Positions 43,214 to 50,868 of a stretch of 64,000 nucleotides of DNA are shown here, in pieces; the first letter of the stretch is position 1, and each line of letters opens with the position of its first letter. The notes under the pieces were generated by a model. That model was not told the DNA's origin. It saw only the letters and a list, made by a program, of their open reading frames with translations, and made no database searches. The translations under genes and the position numbers were made by a program. Origin of the DNA: UBA7236 sp044227505 (GTDB taxonomy: Bacteria > Bacteroidota > Bacteroidia > Chitinophagales > BACL12); assembly GCA_044227505.1 (NCBI GenBank), contig JBGAWP010000001.1, positions 62,001 to 126,000 on the forward strand, read 5' to 3'.

Positions 43214-46144
43214 TTATTTAGTTAAAACAACTTTTGTGTTGTATTCTCTGTCAGAACCATCAGTAGTAACCTTAACAAGATAAACACCTCCGGCAACTTC
43301 CAGATTGATAAATTCTTCTACAGCACCATTATTTACAGAAGCTGTGGTAGTATAAACTACATCACCAACCAGATTGTAAACATTGATGTAAGCTGTTTCT
43401 GCATTATCAACTCCAAGATTCAGATCAAGTGTAAATCCACCTGAAGTAGGATTCGGATATATTGACATTGATTCTTCCATAGTACTTTCGTCTTCACGAC
43501 AAGTTTGGATTATAGAATAGGTAGCAGATAATTTAGAACAACCTGTTGCGGTATAAGTAGTAATAACTTTATAACCACCTGGAGTAGTAGCGTAATAAAC
43601 GTTACTAGTAGCACCAACTAAAAGTGTTGGGCCTTTATACCACTGGTATGTTAAACCTCCGCCGCCATTAGCTTTGAGTTTGATAGAAGCATCAAAACAA
43701 AGGTCGTTGGTAGCATCCATATTGGTAATAGCTGCTGCAGGAGATGCAATTTTAGTTACGGTTAACTCTTCAGATAACTCAGCACAAGAAGGTGCAACTG
43801 AGATCATTATTGCATAATTACCGGCAAAAGTTGCATTATAACTTGATGCAATTGCACCCGGGATTGGTAATCCATTGCGATACCACTGGTAAGAATAACT
43901 AGGGTCAGTTGCAGCATTTAACATGATAGAACCTCCATTACAGAAAGTTGCAGGTTCAGGTGTAGTAATTGCAGCACTTATCAAACCTTCGTCGGTATTG
44001 CCATCGCAATTATCGTCTATTGTATTACAAATTTCTGTTGCGCCCGGATTAACCGCAGCTGATTCGTCGTTACAATCTGTAGCGTCGGCAACATATCCAC
44101 CAGGTGCACCATCACAAGTTGAAACAGAAGTGCCGGCATCACCATAAGTGTCACCATCTCCATCTGCATACCAGGTTGAGAAAACTAATCCCTCATCAAT
44201 TCCGCCTTCACAATCATCATCAATAGCATTACATACTTCTGTTGCTCCCGGATTAACGGCGCTGTTGCCATCATTACAATCGGTAGCATCGGTAACATAA
44301 CCAACAGGTGCATCACACGCTAATGAGGAAACTCCTGCATCACCATATGTATCACCATCAGCATCAGCATACCATAAGGTTGGTATCTCTACTGTAACAG
44401 TTAATGAACCACAAGAGGTATTAACTCCATTACAAGGATCTTCTGCTCTTACATAATAAGTAGTTGTTGAACCCGGAGATACTGAAATGGAACTTCCTGT
44501 TCCAACAAATGTAGTTCCGCAACCGTCTGTATACCAATTATAAGTTGCATATGGATTAAGAATACCATCTGTAACGGAAATATCTGTAGATTCTCCTAAG
44601 CAGATAGTAACATCACCTGATGTAGTTGGTGTTGTTGATAATGGAGTGATTACTCCTTCAATCATAAATCTACCTAAAGTAGTATACATTGCAGGTAAAC
44701 CGCCTAAAATACCTGTGGCATAGTAGGCATTGCTTCTCGCAGGAAAAGGTTCAGCCTGTGTACCAACGGGGTAATAAGCTACAACTCCAATAGTTTGTGC
44801 AAGTCCCACATAAACATCAGCATCAGTGAAATTCGGTGGAGTTTCAATATTGAAAGTTACATAAGTGCCAATATCTGCGGGCATAATAGTATAATCAGCA
44901 GATTGGCCAACAATGGTTCCAGCAGCATCAAGAACTACAGCGTAAACAATGCTAAATGCACTATTTGCATCACCCATAAAAACTCTTACCTGTGGTACAT
45001 TACTGCAACCATCAATATGATATCTGTTCAAGATCAAACCTTCACCTAAACCATATCCAACTCCACCAGTGCTGGCAGAAAGGTCAGAATAATTATAGCT
45101 GTCAGCTGTAACATTATGGCGGTAACCTTTTTCATTGTTGCCTAAAATAGTCTCACCGGGCATTGGCGAAACAGAAACAATTGCAGTATCCAATTCTGTC
45201 AGGGTGGCATTCCATCCAAGGTCATCAACAGTTGCGGTTAATCCGGCACCTAAAATAACCGGAATGGAAGAAGAATGTCTAACTGTTAATGTTGCTTTTT
45301 CCAAAATAGTAAAATCAACATTAAAGGATTGTGATACAGCAGAAACATTTTTTACAATTGCCTGCAATGGCTGAGGGTTACCAAATAAAGCTGCGGTGGT
45401 TCCCAAACAGTATAAATTTTGCACCTGAATAATATCAGAATTTACAGTTCCAAACCTGGTTTCAGGTCGGAACGCGGTAAGGACCATGGCGGTACCATTT
45501 ACAGTTTGACTTTGATAGGTTGCAGCACTTCCTGCAACTGCAGCATTACATGAAACCGTTGGAGCACCTATCGGAGTTGCTAAAGTTGTTGTGGTTTGAT
45601 ATTCAAATGCCACATAAACACCTTCACCCGCAACAGTTGTAAATACGGATGTACCAGGTCCACCTACTGGCAGATCCAGGTTAATTTGAGCAGCTGTAGC
45701 CGGAATAGTAATAGTTCCGTCATACACTTTGGTCATGCCTGCAGTAGAAAACGTTGTGCCTTTGGAATATATGACATCAGTAGTGCTCTGCATCCAGATC
45801 TTAAGAGTTCCGGTAGTTGCAATACTTTGTGTAGTTGGAGCACCGGCTCCTAATGGGTTGTTCCAGGTCCATCCCACAGATGTAATATTATCTGCACCGT
45901 AACCGGATGTTGTCATTTCAGAAGGAAGGATAATATACGTTGTATTAATAAATAGTCTGGTTCCCTGTGGCGCACGTCCATTACCGGAAGTAGCGTTAGT
46001 ATTAGGTAAAACATTGACCAAAGTTTGTGCAAACAGGGAGGAGGACAGCATCAAAGCCATCACAAATGCAGCTGCTCGCAACTTGCTGCCGGACACTAAA
46101 GCCGACAACTTTTTCATGCGATTTTGTGTGAAATTTTTCGTCAT
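43214..46144 (-). CDS. Large T9SS-secreted protein with MopE-type metal-binding repeats and Ig-like domains
   Basis: A 976-residue T9SS cargo. The N-terminus contains a signal peptide (ATG 46144; Met at 46117 is an alternative). The first ~500 residues are strand-rich and unassigned. An Ig-like domain (~505-585) precedes two tandem MopE-type motifs at ~588-721: W[YF]ADADGDTYGDA ... CNDGNSAVNPGATEVCN and a second copy, each with the DADGDTYGD acidic loop and paired Cys typical of PF11617 and thought to bind Ca2+ or another metal. Two more Ig-like domains (~725-890) and a type A sorting domain (~895-976, SIYPNPTSGGFTLDL) follow. Likely a surface adhesin or matrix protein; the ligand is unknown. 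Confidence 0.87.
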   Translation of the reverse strand: MTKNFTQNRMKKLSALVSGSKLRAAAFVMALMLSSSLFAQTLVNVLPNTNATSGNGRAPQGTRLFINTTYIILPSEMTTSGYGADNITSVGWTWNNPLGAGAPTTQSIATTGTLKIWMQSTTDVIYSKGTTFSTAGMTKVYDGTITIPATAAQINLDLPVGGPGTSVFTTVAGEGVYVAFEYQTTTTLATPIGAPTVSCNAAVAGSAATYQSQTVNGTAMVLTAFRPETRFGTVNSDIIQVQNLYCLGTTAALFGNPQPLQAIVKNVSAVSQSFNVDFTILEKATLTVRHSSSIPVILGAGLTATVDDLGWNATLTELDTAIVSVSPMPGETILGNNEKGYRHNVTADSYNYSDLSASTGGVGYGLGEGLILNRYHIDGCSNVPQVRVFMGDANSAFSIVYAVVLDAAGTIVGQSADYTIMPADIGTYVTFNIETPPNFTDADVYVGLAQTIGVVAYYPVGTQAEPFPARSNAYYATGILGGLPAMYTTLGRFMIEGVITPLSTTPTTSGDVTICLGESTDISVTDGILNPYATYNWYTDGCGTTFVGTGSSISVSPGSTTTYYVRAEDPCNGVNTSCGSLTVTVEIPTLWYADADGDTYGDAGVSSLACDAPVGYVTDATDCNDGNSAVNPGATEVCNAIDDDCEGGIDEGLVFSTWYADGDGDTYGDAGTSVSTCDGAPGGYVADATDCNDESAAVNPGATEICNTIDDNCDGNTDEGLISAAITTPEPATFCNGGSIMLNAATDPSYSYQWYRNGLPIPGAIASSYNATFAGNYAIMISVAPSCAELSEELTVTKIASPAAAITNMDATNDLCFDASIKLKANGGGGLTYQWYKGPTLLVGATSNVYYATTPGGYKVITTYTATGCSKLSATYSIIQTCREDESTMEESMSIYPNPTSGGFTLDLNLGVDNAETAYINVYNLVGDVVYTTTASVNNGAVEEFINLEVAGGVYLVKVTTDGSDREYNTKVVLTK

Positions 46145-46191
46145 AATAAATGTGTTTGAGTGTTAGAAAAGAAAAAATTTGTTTTCAAATT

Positions 46192-46218
46192 CCCGTCATT
46201 TTAAGGTGAAATGGCGGG
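46192..46218 (-). promoter_or_regulatory. Stem-loop in the 5' leader of the MopE-motif gene
   Basis: CCCGTCATTT / AAATGGCGGG pair (one wobble) with a 7-nt loop, between promoter (46252) and ATG (46144) in a ~100-nt leader. It may stabilise the mRNA of this large secreted protein. Confidence 0.45.
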
Positions 46219-46251
46219 GTGCCTGTGGTTTAAGTGGTTTAAACTTATTAT

Positions 46252-46284
46252 CAAATCTAAATAACTAAAGGTTGAATTTCCAAA
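46252..46284 (-). promoter_or_regulatory. Promoter of the MopE-motif T9SS gene
   Basis: -7 element TAGATTTG (46252-46259) and -33 TTTG (46281-46284) separated by 21 bp on the minus strand. The rest of the 381-bp gap (46145-46525) holds no gene that I can see. Confidence 0.7.
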
Positions 46285-46500
46285 TTTTAGGTAAATTATT
46301 TTTAAGAAATTTTCTAAAAACGGTCAGTTTCTTCATTGTCTCCTGCCATTTTATGCAATTAAAATTTGAAATGTATATGGAAATTAATTTTATGTTTTTT
46401 CAATAATAATATTTCCTTATAGATCTTAAATATATTAATTAATTAGCATAGATAGTATGGGAAAACGGATTTAATTTATAGACTAACAATTTTAATTTCC

Positions 46501-46508
46501 TATTTTTG
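46501..46508 (+). promoter_or_regulatory. -7 promoter element of the small membrane protein gene
   Basis: TATTTTTG, a TAnnTTTG match, 17 nt before ATG 46526. Confidence 0.5.
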
Positions 46509-46525
46509 ATTTTTAAATTGTACAC

Positions 46526-46792
46526 ATGCTAATTTCAAATATACTCGGCACCATTGGAGTTACTCTTTTATTGTTGGCCTATTTCTTACACGGAAGAAAT
46601 ATTATTTCCCATAAGGGAATAATTTATATAGCACTTAATTTTTCAGGTGCTGTTATCGCATGTATATCCTCTTTATTATTGGAATTTTATCCCTTTGTTG
46701 TATTGGAAGGAATTTGGGCAATTGTTTCTCTGTTGCCATTTATTAAAAGGAGTACTGAAGGAGGAGAAAGGAGAGAGGAGAAAGGAGTTTAA
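46526..46792 (+). CDS. Small membrane protein (CBU_0592-like) with repeat-derived C-terminus
   Basis: An 88-residue membrane protein with three hydrophobic helices (~3-22, 32-50, 54-72), matching the CBU_0592-type small membrane proteins common in Bacteroidota (LGTIGVTLLLLAYFLHGRN start). Function unknown. From residue ~76 the sequence STEGGERREEKGV is encoded by the GGAGAAA/GGAGAGA heptamer array at 46754-46787, and the TAA stop comes from the TTTAAATTTC module that always follows this array. The native C-terminus has therefore probably been replaced by repeat DNA. Confidence 0.7.
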   Translation: MLISNILGTIGVTLLLLAYFLHGRNIISHKGIIYIALNFSGAVIACISSLLLEFYPFVVLEGIWAIVSLLPFIKRSTEGGERREEKGV

Positions 46793-46856
46793 ATTTCTTG
46801 CGAAATTTTTGGATCGGTACATAGTTACTCGCTAAGAGCGAGAGCCTCAATATCTC
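46754..46856. repeat. GGAGAAA array plus two palindromic modules
   Basis: GGAGAAA/GGAGAGA heptamers (46754-46787), then TTTAAATTTCTTGCGAAA (hairpin), then CTCGCTAAGAGCGAG followed by AGCCTC at 46834-46855. Same order as at 28315-28440 and 28488-28590. Confidence 0.85.
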
Positions 46857-46875
46857 CCATTAGAAAATTTTTTCA

Positions 46876-46981
46876 AATCTTTTGTTTTCTTATTTCCTAT
46901 TTCCTATGTCCCATTTCCCTTGTCCTATGTCAAGTCCTATGTCCTATGTCCTGTGTCCTATGTCCTACGTCCTACGTCCTA
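46876..46981. repeat. GTCCTAT heptamer array at the end of the thioredoxin-fold gene
   Basis: About 13 units of a 7-bp repeat (TTTCCTA, TGTCCTA, CGTCCTA variants). Read in the sense of the minus-strand gene it starts with TAGGACG, whose TAG is that gene's stop codon. A TGACTTG-type phase break also occurs in the copies at 28676 and 40541. Confidence 0.85.
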
Positions 46982-48151
46982 TTTCTCACACTGCGTAATC
47001 ACCAAATTCGCCTCGCTTACATTCATGTTATTATATAAACCAATTTCCTTTGCTTTTAATGCAAATTCTTTTGCATGTATTTTATCATTTATTTTAAGAT
47101 ATAAGTTTGCAGCAGCAAGAAAATTATAATATTCCGGACGTAGCTCTGCACAGCGTTCAGCGAAGCGTACAGCTTTGTTCAGCGCTTCGGGATCGCTTCC
47201 GTTTTTGTTGAAAACATCGCAGATCCTTCGCAAAACATTTGCATCATTCCACACAAACCTTTCTGCTCCGATGAGAGCAGCTAACATATATTTATCCCAA
47301 AGTTTATTTTTTTCATATACGTTGAGATCATTGATAAAAATTAAAGAATCTATAATTTGTAAATGGAGTTGTTCTGCAGTTTTTCGGTTCTTAAAATATA
47401 CCGTGGTATCATTTGCATTGGCAGGTGATTGCAAATTATATGCTGCAGTGAGATATATTTTTCTGTCTACTTTTTTTTGTGTTACAATTGCGGCATAAGC
47501 TTCTTTGTTGGCGATCATGTATTTAAAAACTTCCGAACCCATATCACTTACGCTCATGCTGAAAATTTTCCAGTTGGCAGCAGTTATCTCCGGATTTTTG
47601 TCGTGCGCATGAAAATACATATTTGCCACCGATTGCGTTTGTAACCTTCCCCGCGATAAAACCAATAAATAATTATAGCAGGCAGTGGAATCTTTGGTGT
47701 TTTTATCAAATGCAGCTTTTACAGTTGGTATCTGATTTTTAGGATCCAAAGCTAATTTTCCCTGGTTAATAAATTCCTCGGCTTTAAATTCTCCTACATA
47801 TTGATACAACAATTCGGCATTGCTGTTTAAAATAATAAAAGTTGGGAAGGAAGTGATATAAAATCTTTTTAAATATGCCTTTGCCTTATCCGGGTCTTGA
47901 AGGTCCTCCTTTATACAGATATAAGATTTGTTGTAAAAGTTTACCAGCGCGGTATCAACAAACACCTCGTTTAACATTTTTTCGCAATGGCCACAAGTTG
48001 CCTGATAGGCCATAAATAAAACTGGTTTCTGCTCAATTGCAGAGGTTTTAACCGCTTCTTCCAGGGTTAAAGCCCTGAAATTTATTGTTTGTGCAGGTAA
48101 ATTTGTTTTGGAAATTACAAGGGTGAAGAGGAAAACTGCAAAATATTTCAT
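46979..48151 (-). CDS. Secreted thioredoxin-fold protein with helical C-terminal domain
   Basis: A 390-residue exported protein. Signal peptide MKYFAVFLFTLVISKTNLPAQ; thioredoxin-like domain (~25-140) with CGHC at 53-56 in QATCGHCEKMLNEVF and the cis-Pro region TSFPTFIIL; then a ~240-residue mainly helical region that may include TPR-like repeats near the end (CAELRPEYYNFLAAANLYLK). Probably a periplasmic oxidoreductase or disulfide reductase related to DUF255/SoxW-like proteins. ATG 48151 is chosen; the in-frame ATG at 48169 lies upstream of a TAACTTTG promoter. The TAG stop is the first codon of a TAGGACG repeat array. Confidence 0.8.
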   Translation of the reverse strand: MKYFAVFLFTLVISKTNLPAQTINFRALTLEEAVKTSAIEQKPVLFMAYQATCGHCEKMLNEVFVDTALVNFYNKSYICIKEDLQDPDKAKAYLKRFYITSFPTFIILNSNAELLYQYVGEFKAEEFINQGKLALDPKNQIPTVKAAFDKNTKDSTACYNYLLVLSRGRLQTQSVANMYFHAHDKNPEITAANWKIFSMSVSDMGSEVFKYMIANKEAYAAIVTQKKVDRKIYLTAAYNLQSPANANDTTVYFKNRKTAEQLHLQIIDSLIFINDLNVYEKNKLWDKYMLAALIGAERFVWNDANVLRRICDVFNKNGSDPEALNKAVRFAERCAELRPEYYNFLAAANLYLKINDKIHAKEFALKAKEIGLYNNMNVSEANLVITQCEK

Positions 48152-48156
48152 CGATC

Positions 48157-48164
48157 CAAAGTTA
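48157..48164 (-). promoter_or_regulatory. -7 promoter element of the thioredoxin-fold gene
   Basis: TAACTTTG on the minus strand, a full TAnnTTTG match, 5 nt before the chosen ATG at 48151. Confidence 0.5.
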
Positions 48165-48237
48165 AACATTTGATAGAAAAGCAGTTGCCACTACACAAAA
48201 ATCTCTCCAAAATACCTCTTCAAACGGCACAATTGTT

Positions 48238-48245
48238 TAGTTTTG
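48238..48245 (+). promoter_or_regulatory. -7 promoter element of scpB
   Basis: TAGTTTTG, a full TAnnTTTG match, 7 nt before the ATG at 48253. Confidence 0.6.
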
Positions 48246-48252
48246 CGCTGTG

Positions 48253-49059
48253 ATGAATGAATTGCATAAACTTTTAGAAGCCCTTATTTTCAGCTCTGAA
48301 CAGCCTATTACTGCCGCTGAATTACAAACTATTCTTTTTACCTACTCCGGTGAAGAGGTGAGTCTTGAAGCAATTCAGGAGCACGTTGATGCACTGCAGA
48401 CGAAGTATGAAAGCGATGATTTTGTATTTGAGATCGTTAAAACCGGCGGTGGATATCAGTTTTTATCAAAACCTTATTATCACAAGCCAATAACAACTTT
48501 ATTGCAGCACAGGGCTAAAAGAAAGTTATCTGTGGCGGCTTTGGAGTGTCTTTCCATGATAGCTTATTCTCAGCCTATCACCAAAATTGAGATTGAACAG
48601 ATACGCGGTGTGAACTGCGACCATACCATTCAAAAATTGATGGAACGTGATCTGATCAAAATAATTGGCAGAAGCGATACCGCTGGAAGGCCATTATTAT
48701 ATGGTACCACACAGTATTTTATGGATTATTTCGGCATTAACGGTCTGGAGGAATTACCGCGCCTGAAAGAATTTGAACAAAAGGACATGAGCATTGGCGC
48801 TCCTTCCGAGATCATGGAAACCATGAGTGAGGAGGATGCATACAATCAGGTGACATTAAATAATGATCGCCGCATGGAAACGGAAATGGAAACTGAAACC
48901 GTTTTAGAAAATAACAATCAGGACGAAGTCCTGACTAACGAGCGTCGTGACGATGCCCAACAAGAAAATCATGAAGAGAACGAACAACAGGACGAACAGG
49001 AACTCGGATCGTCCGATGAAGACCAACAGCCCGGCGACGAACAACAGGAAGAGAACTGA
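48253..49059 (+). CDS. scpB: SMC-ScpAB condensin subunit ScpB
   Basis: A kleisin-associated winged-helix protein of the bacterial condensin, needed for chromosome organisation and segregation. 268 residues from ATG 48253. The paired winged-helix domains occupy ~1-170 (ALIFSSEQPITAAELQTIL; ALECLSMIAYSQPITKIEIE; IRGVNCDHTIQKLMERDLIK). The last ~80 residues are an acidic, Gln/Glu/Asp-rich disordered tail (HEENEQQDEQELGSSDEDQQ), longer than usual. This tail overlaps, in another frame, the start of the downstream rluB gene. scpA is not in the window. Confidence 0.93.
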   Translation: MNELHKLLEALIFSSEQPITAAELQTILFTYSGEEVSLEAIQEHVDALQTKYESDDFVFEIVKTGGGYQFLSKPYYHKPITTLLQHRAKRKLSVAALECLSMIAYSQPITKIEIEQIRGVNCDHTIQKLMERDLIKIIGRSDTAGRPLLYGTTQYFMDYFGINGLEELPRLKEFEQKDMSIGAPSEIMETMSEEDAYNQVTLNNDRRMETEMETETVLENNNQDEVLTNERRDDAQQENHEENEQQDEQELGSSDEDQQPGDEQQEEN

Positions 49060-50383
49060 AGAATCTCCCCGCACTACTACCGATCGCAAAAAACAAGAGG
49101 GCAAGGGCGAATCCAACAAGGATGCTGCACCAAAAAGCAATCCCAACCGCAAACAAGAGCGTTTGGAAAGGGCTAAAAAATATTCGAAAAAACCGGATGA
49201 AAAAGGGGTGCGTCATACTCCTTCCTTAAGCAGGAAAAATACGGATTCCCGAAAAGAAGAACCAAAGGAAAATAAAAAACCAACGGATAAAAAACCATTC
49301 CACAGCAAATTTTCTGAACCTCAAAAATATGGTGTCAAAAAAGAAACTTTTCTAAAAGCAAAAAGAGAGGAGCAGAAAAAAATGTACGGTGATAAATCGG
49401 AACGTTACCCTAAAAAAACATTTAAAGAAAATAGAAATCATTCAAAAGATACCGATAGAAAAAGATTTTCAACCCGCAATGAAGATAAAGAAAACAGATT
49501 TGGTCGCGATAATAAAGTGTCAGAAAACAAACGCGACGATAAGGAAACCGGTAAAACAAAATTTGTAAAAAATCTGCAAAAATTCAGCGAAAAAAGAAAG
49601 GTAAATAAAAGAGTGGGGTTTGTAAAAAATCCTTCTACATTAAATCTTTCTAAACCTACTCCATTAACTGATGATGGAACTCGATTAAATAAATATCTCG
49701 CCAATTCAGGTGTTGCTGCGCGCAGAAAATGCGATGAAATTATTGAAAAAGGTGAAGTAACCGTTAATGGAAAAGTAGTGCGCGAAATGGGTTACAAAGT
49801 AAAACCCGGCGACTCCGTAAAATATAAAAACAAACCTGTTAAACCTGTTAATTACGTTTATATATTGTTGAATAAACCAAAAGATTATTTAACAACAGTA
49901 GATGATGATAAAGGGAGAAATACCGTAATGGAATTAATTTCCAATGCAACTACCGAACGTGTTTATCCCGTAGGAAGATTGGATAGAAATACCACGGGAT
50001 TATTATTATTGACAAACGATGGCGACCTCGCACAAAAATTAGCGCATCCGAGTTTTGGTGCAAAAAAAATATACGAAGTGGAAGTGGATAAACCGGTAAC
50101 TCAGGCTGATATGCAAAAAATTTCAGATGGTGTTATGTTGGAAGATGGATTGGCAATTGTGGATGGAATAGATTACGCACATCATACCCAAAGAAATATT
50201 TTAGGTATTTCCTTACACATCGGAAAAAACAGAATTGTTCGACGCATATTTGAATCACTTGGATATAAAGTAGAACGTCTCGACAGAACTTTATATGCCG
50301 GATTAACCAAACGCGATCTTCCCAGAGGCAGATGGAGATATTTAACAGAGCGGGAGATAATTAAGTTGAAGTACCTTAAATAG
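49016..50383 (+). CDS. rluB: RluB/RsuA-family pseudouridine synthase with long basic N-terminal extension
   Basis: A 455-residue large-subunit rRNA pseudouridine synthase. The C-terminal ~235 residues carry an S4 RNA-binding domain (TRLNKYLANSGVAARRKCDE) and the catalytic domain with the active-site Asp in PVGRLDRNTTGLLLLTNDGD. The first ~220 residues are a Lys/Arg/Asn/Glu-rich, low-complexity extension, common in Bacteroidota homologues. The start is uncertain: the frame is open to 48947, with GTG 48947, ATG 48953, ATG 48971 and ATG 49016 possible. I took 49016, which overlaps scpB by 44 bp. The protein ends KLKYLK and its TAG stop begins a TAGGACG repeat array. Confidence 0.88.
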   Translation: MKTNSPATNNRKRTEESPRTTTDRKKQEGKGESNKDAAPKSNPNRKQERLERAKKYSKKPDEKGVRHTPSLSRKNTDSRKEEPKENKKPTDKKPFHSKFSEPQKYGVKKETFLKAKREEQKKMYGDKSERYPKKTFKENRNHSKDTDRKRFSTRNEDKENRFGRDNKVSENKRDDKETGKTKFVKNLQKFSEKRKVNKRVGFVKNPSTLNLSKPTPLTDDGTRLNKYLANSGVAARRKCDEIIEKGEVTVNGKVVREMGYKVKPGDSVKYKNKPVKPVNYVYILLNKPKDYLTTVDDDKGRNTVMELISNATTERVYPVGRLDRNTTGLLLLTNDGDLAQKLAHPSFGAKKIYEVEVDKPVTQADMQKISDGVMLEDGLAIVDGIDYAHHTQRNILGISLHIGKNRIVRRIFESLGYKVERLDRTLYAGLTKRDLPRGRWRYLTEREIIKLKYLK

Positions 50384-50830
50384 GACGTAGGACATACGAC
50401 ATAGGGACATAGGACATACGACATAGGACATACGACATAGGACATACGACATAGGACAAGGGAAGGGGGACATAGGAGAGCGCTGCGCGCGTATCGGGTA
50501 TCAAACATCAAGTAGCAAGTATCAGATATCAGGTATCGGGAAAACAAACGGTGGAGTACAAAAATGAAAAGCTGGCTTTTAATTTCATGATAACAATGAA
50601 TTAAAAGTGCTGAAAGGACTACCTATTTTGTAATAACGGATTTTAGTCCGTGGACGGGTTTCGGGAATCAGGTATCAGGTATCGGGAAAACAAACGGTGG
50701 AGTACAAAAATGAATAGCCGGCTTGCTATTTCATGATAACAATGAATTAAAAGTGCTGAAAGGACGATCCATTTTGTAATAACGGACCTTAATCAGTGGA
50801 GGGGCGACATAGTTAATAGCGACGAGCCAG
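50381..50830. repeat. Full composite heptamer element plus 146-bp tandem duplication
   Basis: Starting at the rluB stop: TAGGACG/TACGACA heptamers (50381-50460), an AAGGGAAGGGGGACATAGGA transition, a GAGCGCTGCGCGC core (50478-50491), a GTATCAA/GTATCGG heptamer array (50492-50540) and GGGAAAACAAACGGTGG (50538-50554). From 50530 a ~146-bp block is repeated at 50676: AGGTATCGGG, AAAACAAACGGTGGAG, a TTTCATGATAACAATGAA segment, TGCTGAAAGGAC and a TAATAACGGA..TTTAGTCCGT stem. No gene in 485 bp. Confidence 0.85.
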
Positions 50831-50868
50831 TTTACTAGCTGGCTGCAAATAATTTCTAATTTTATCCC

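Noticed and set aside
43923..45853. Several plus-strand ORFs opposite the large T9SS gene
   Set aside because: Antisense shadows of a gene with a clear signal peptide, domains and sorting tail.
48904..49216. Hydrophobic minus-strand ORFs opposite scpB/rluB
   Set aside because: They are reverse-strand readings of the Lys/Glu-rich tails (antisense of charged codons gives Leu/Phe) and have no independent support.
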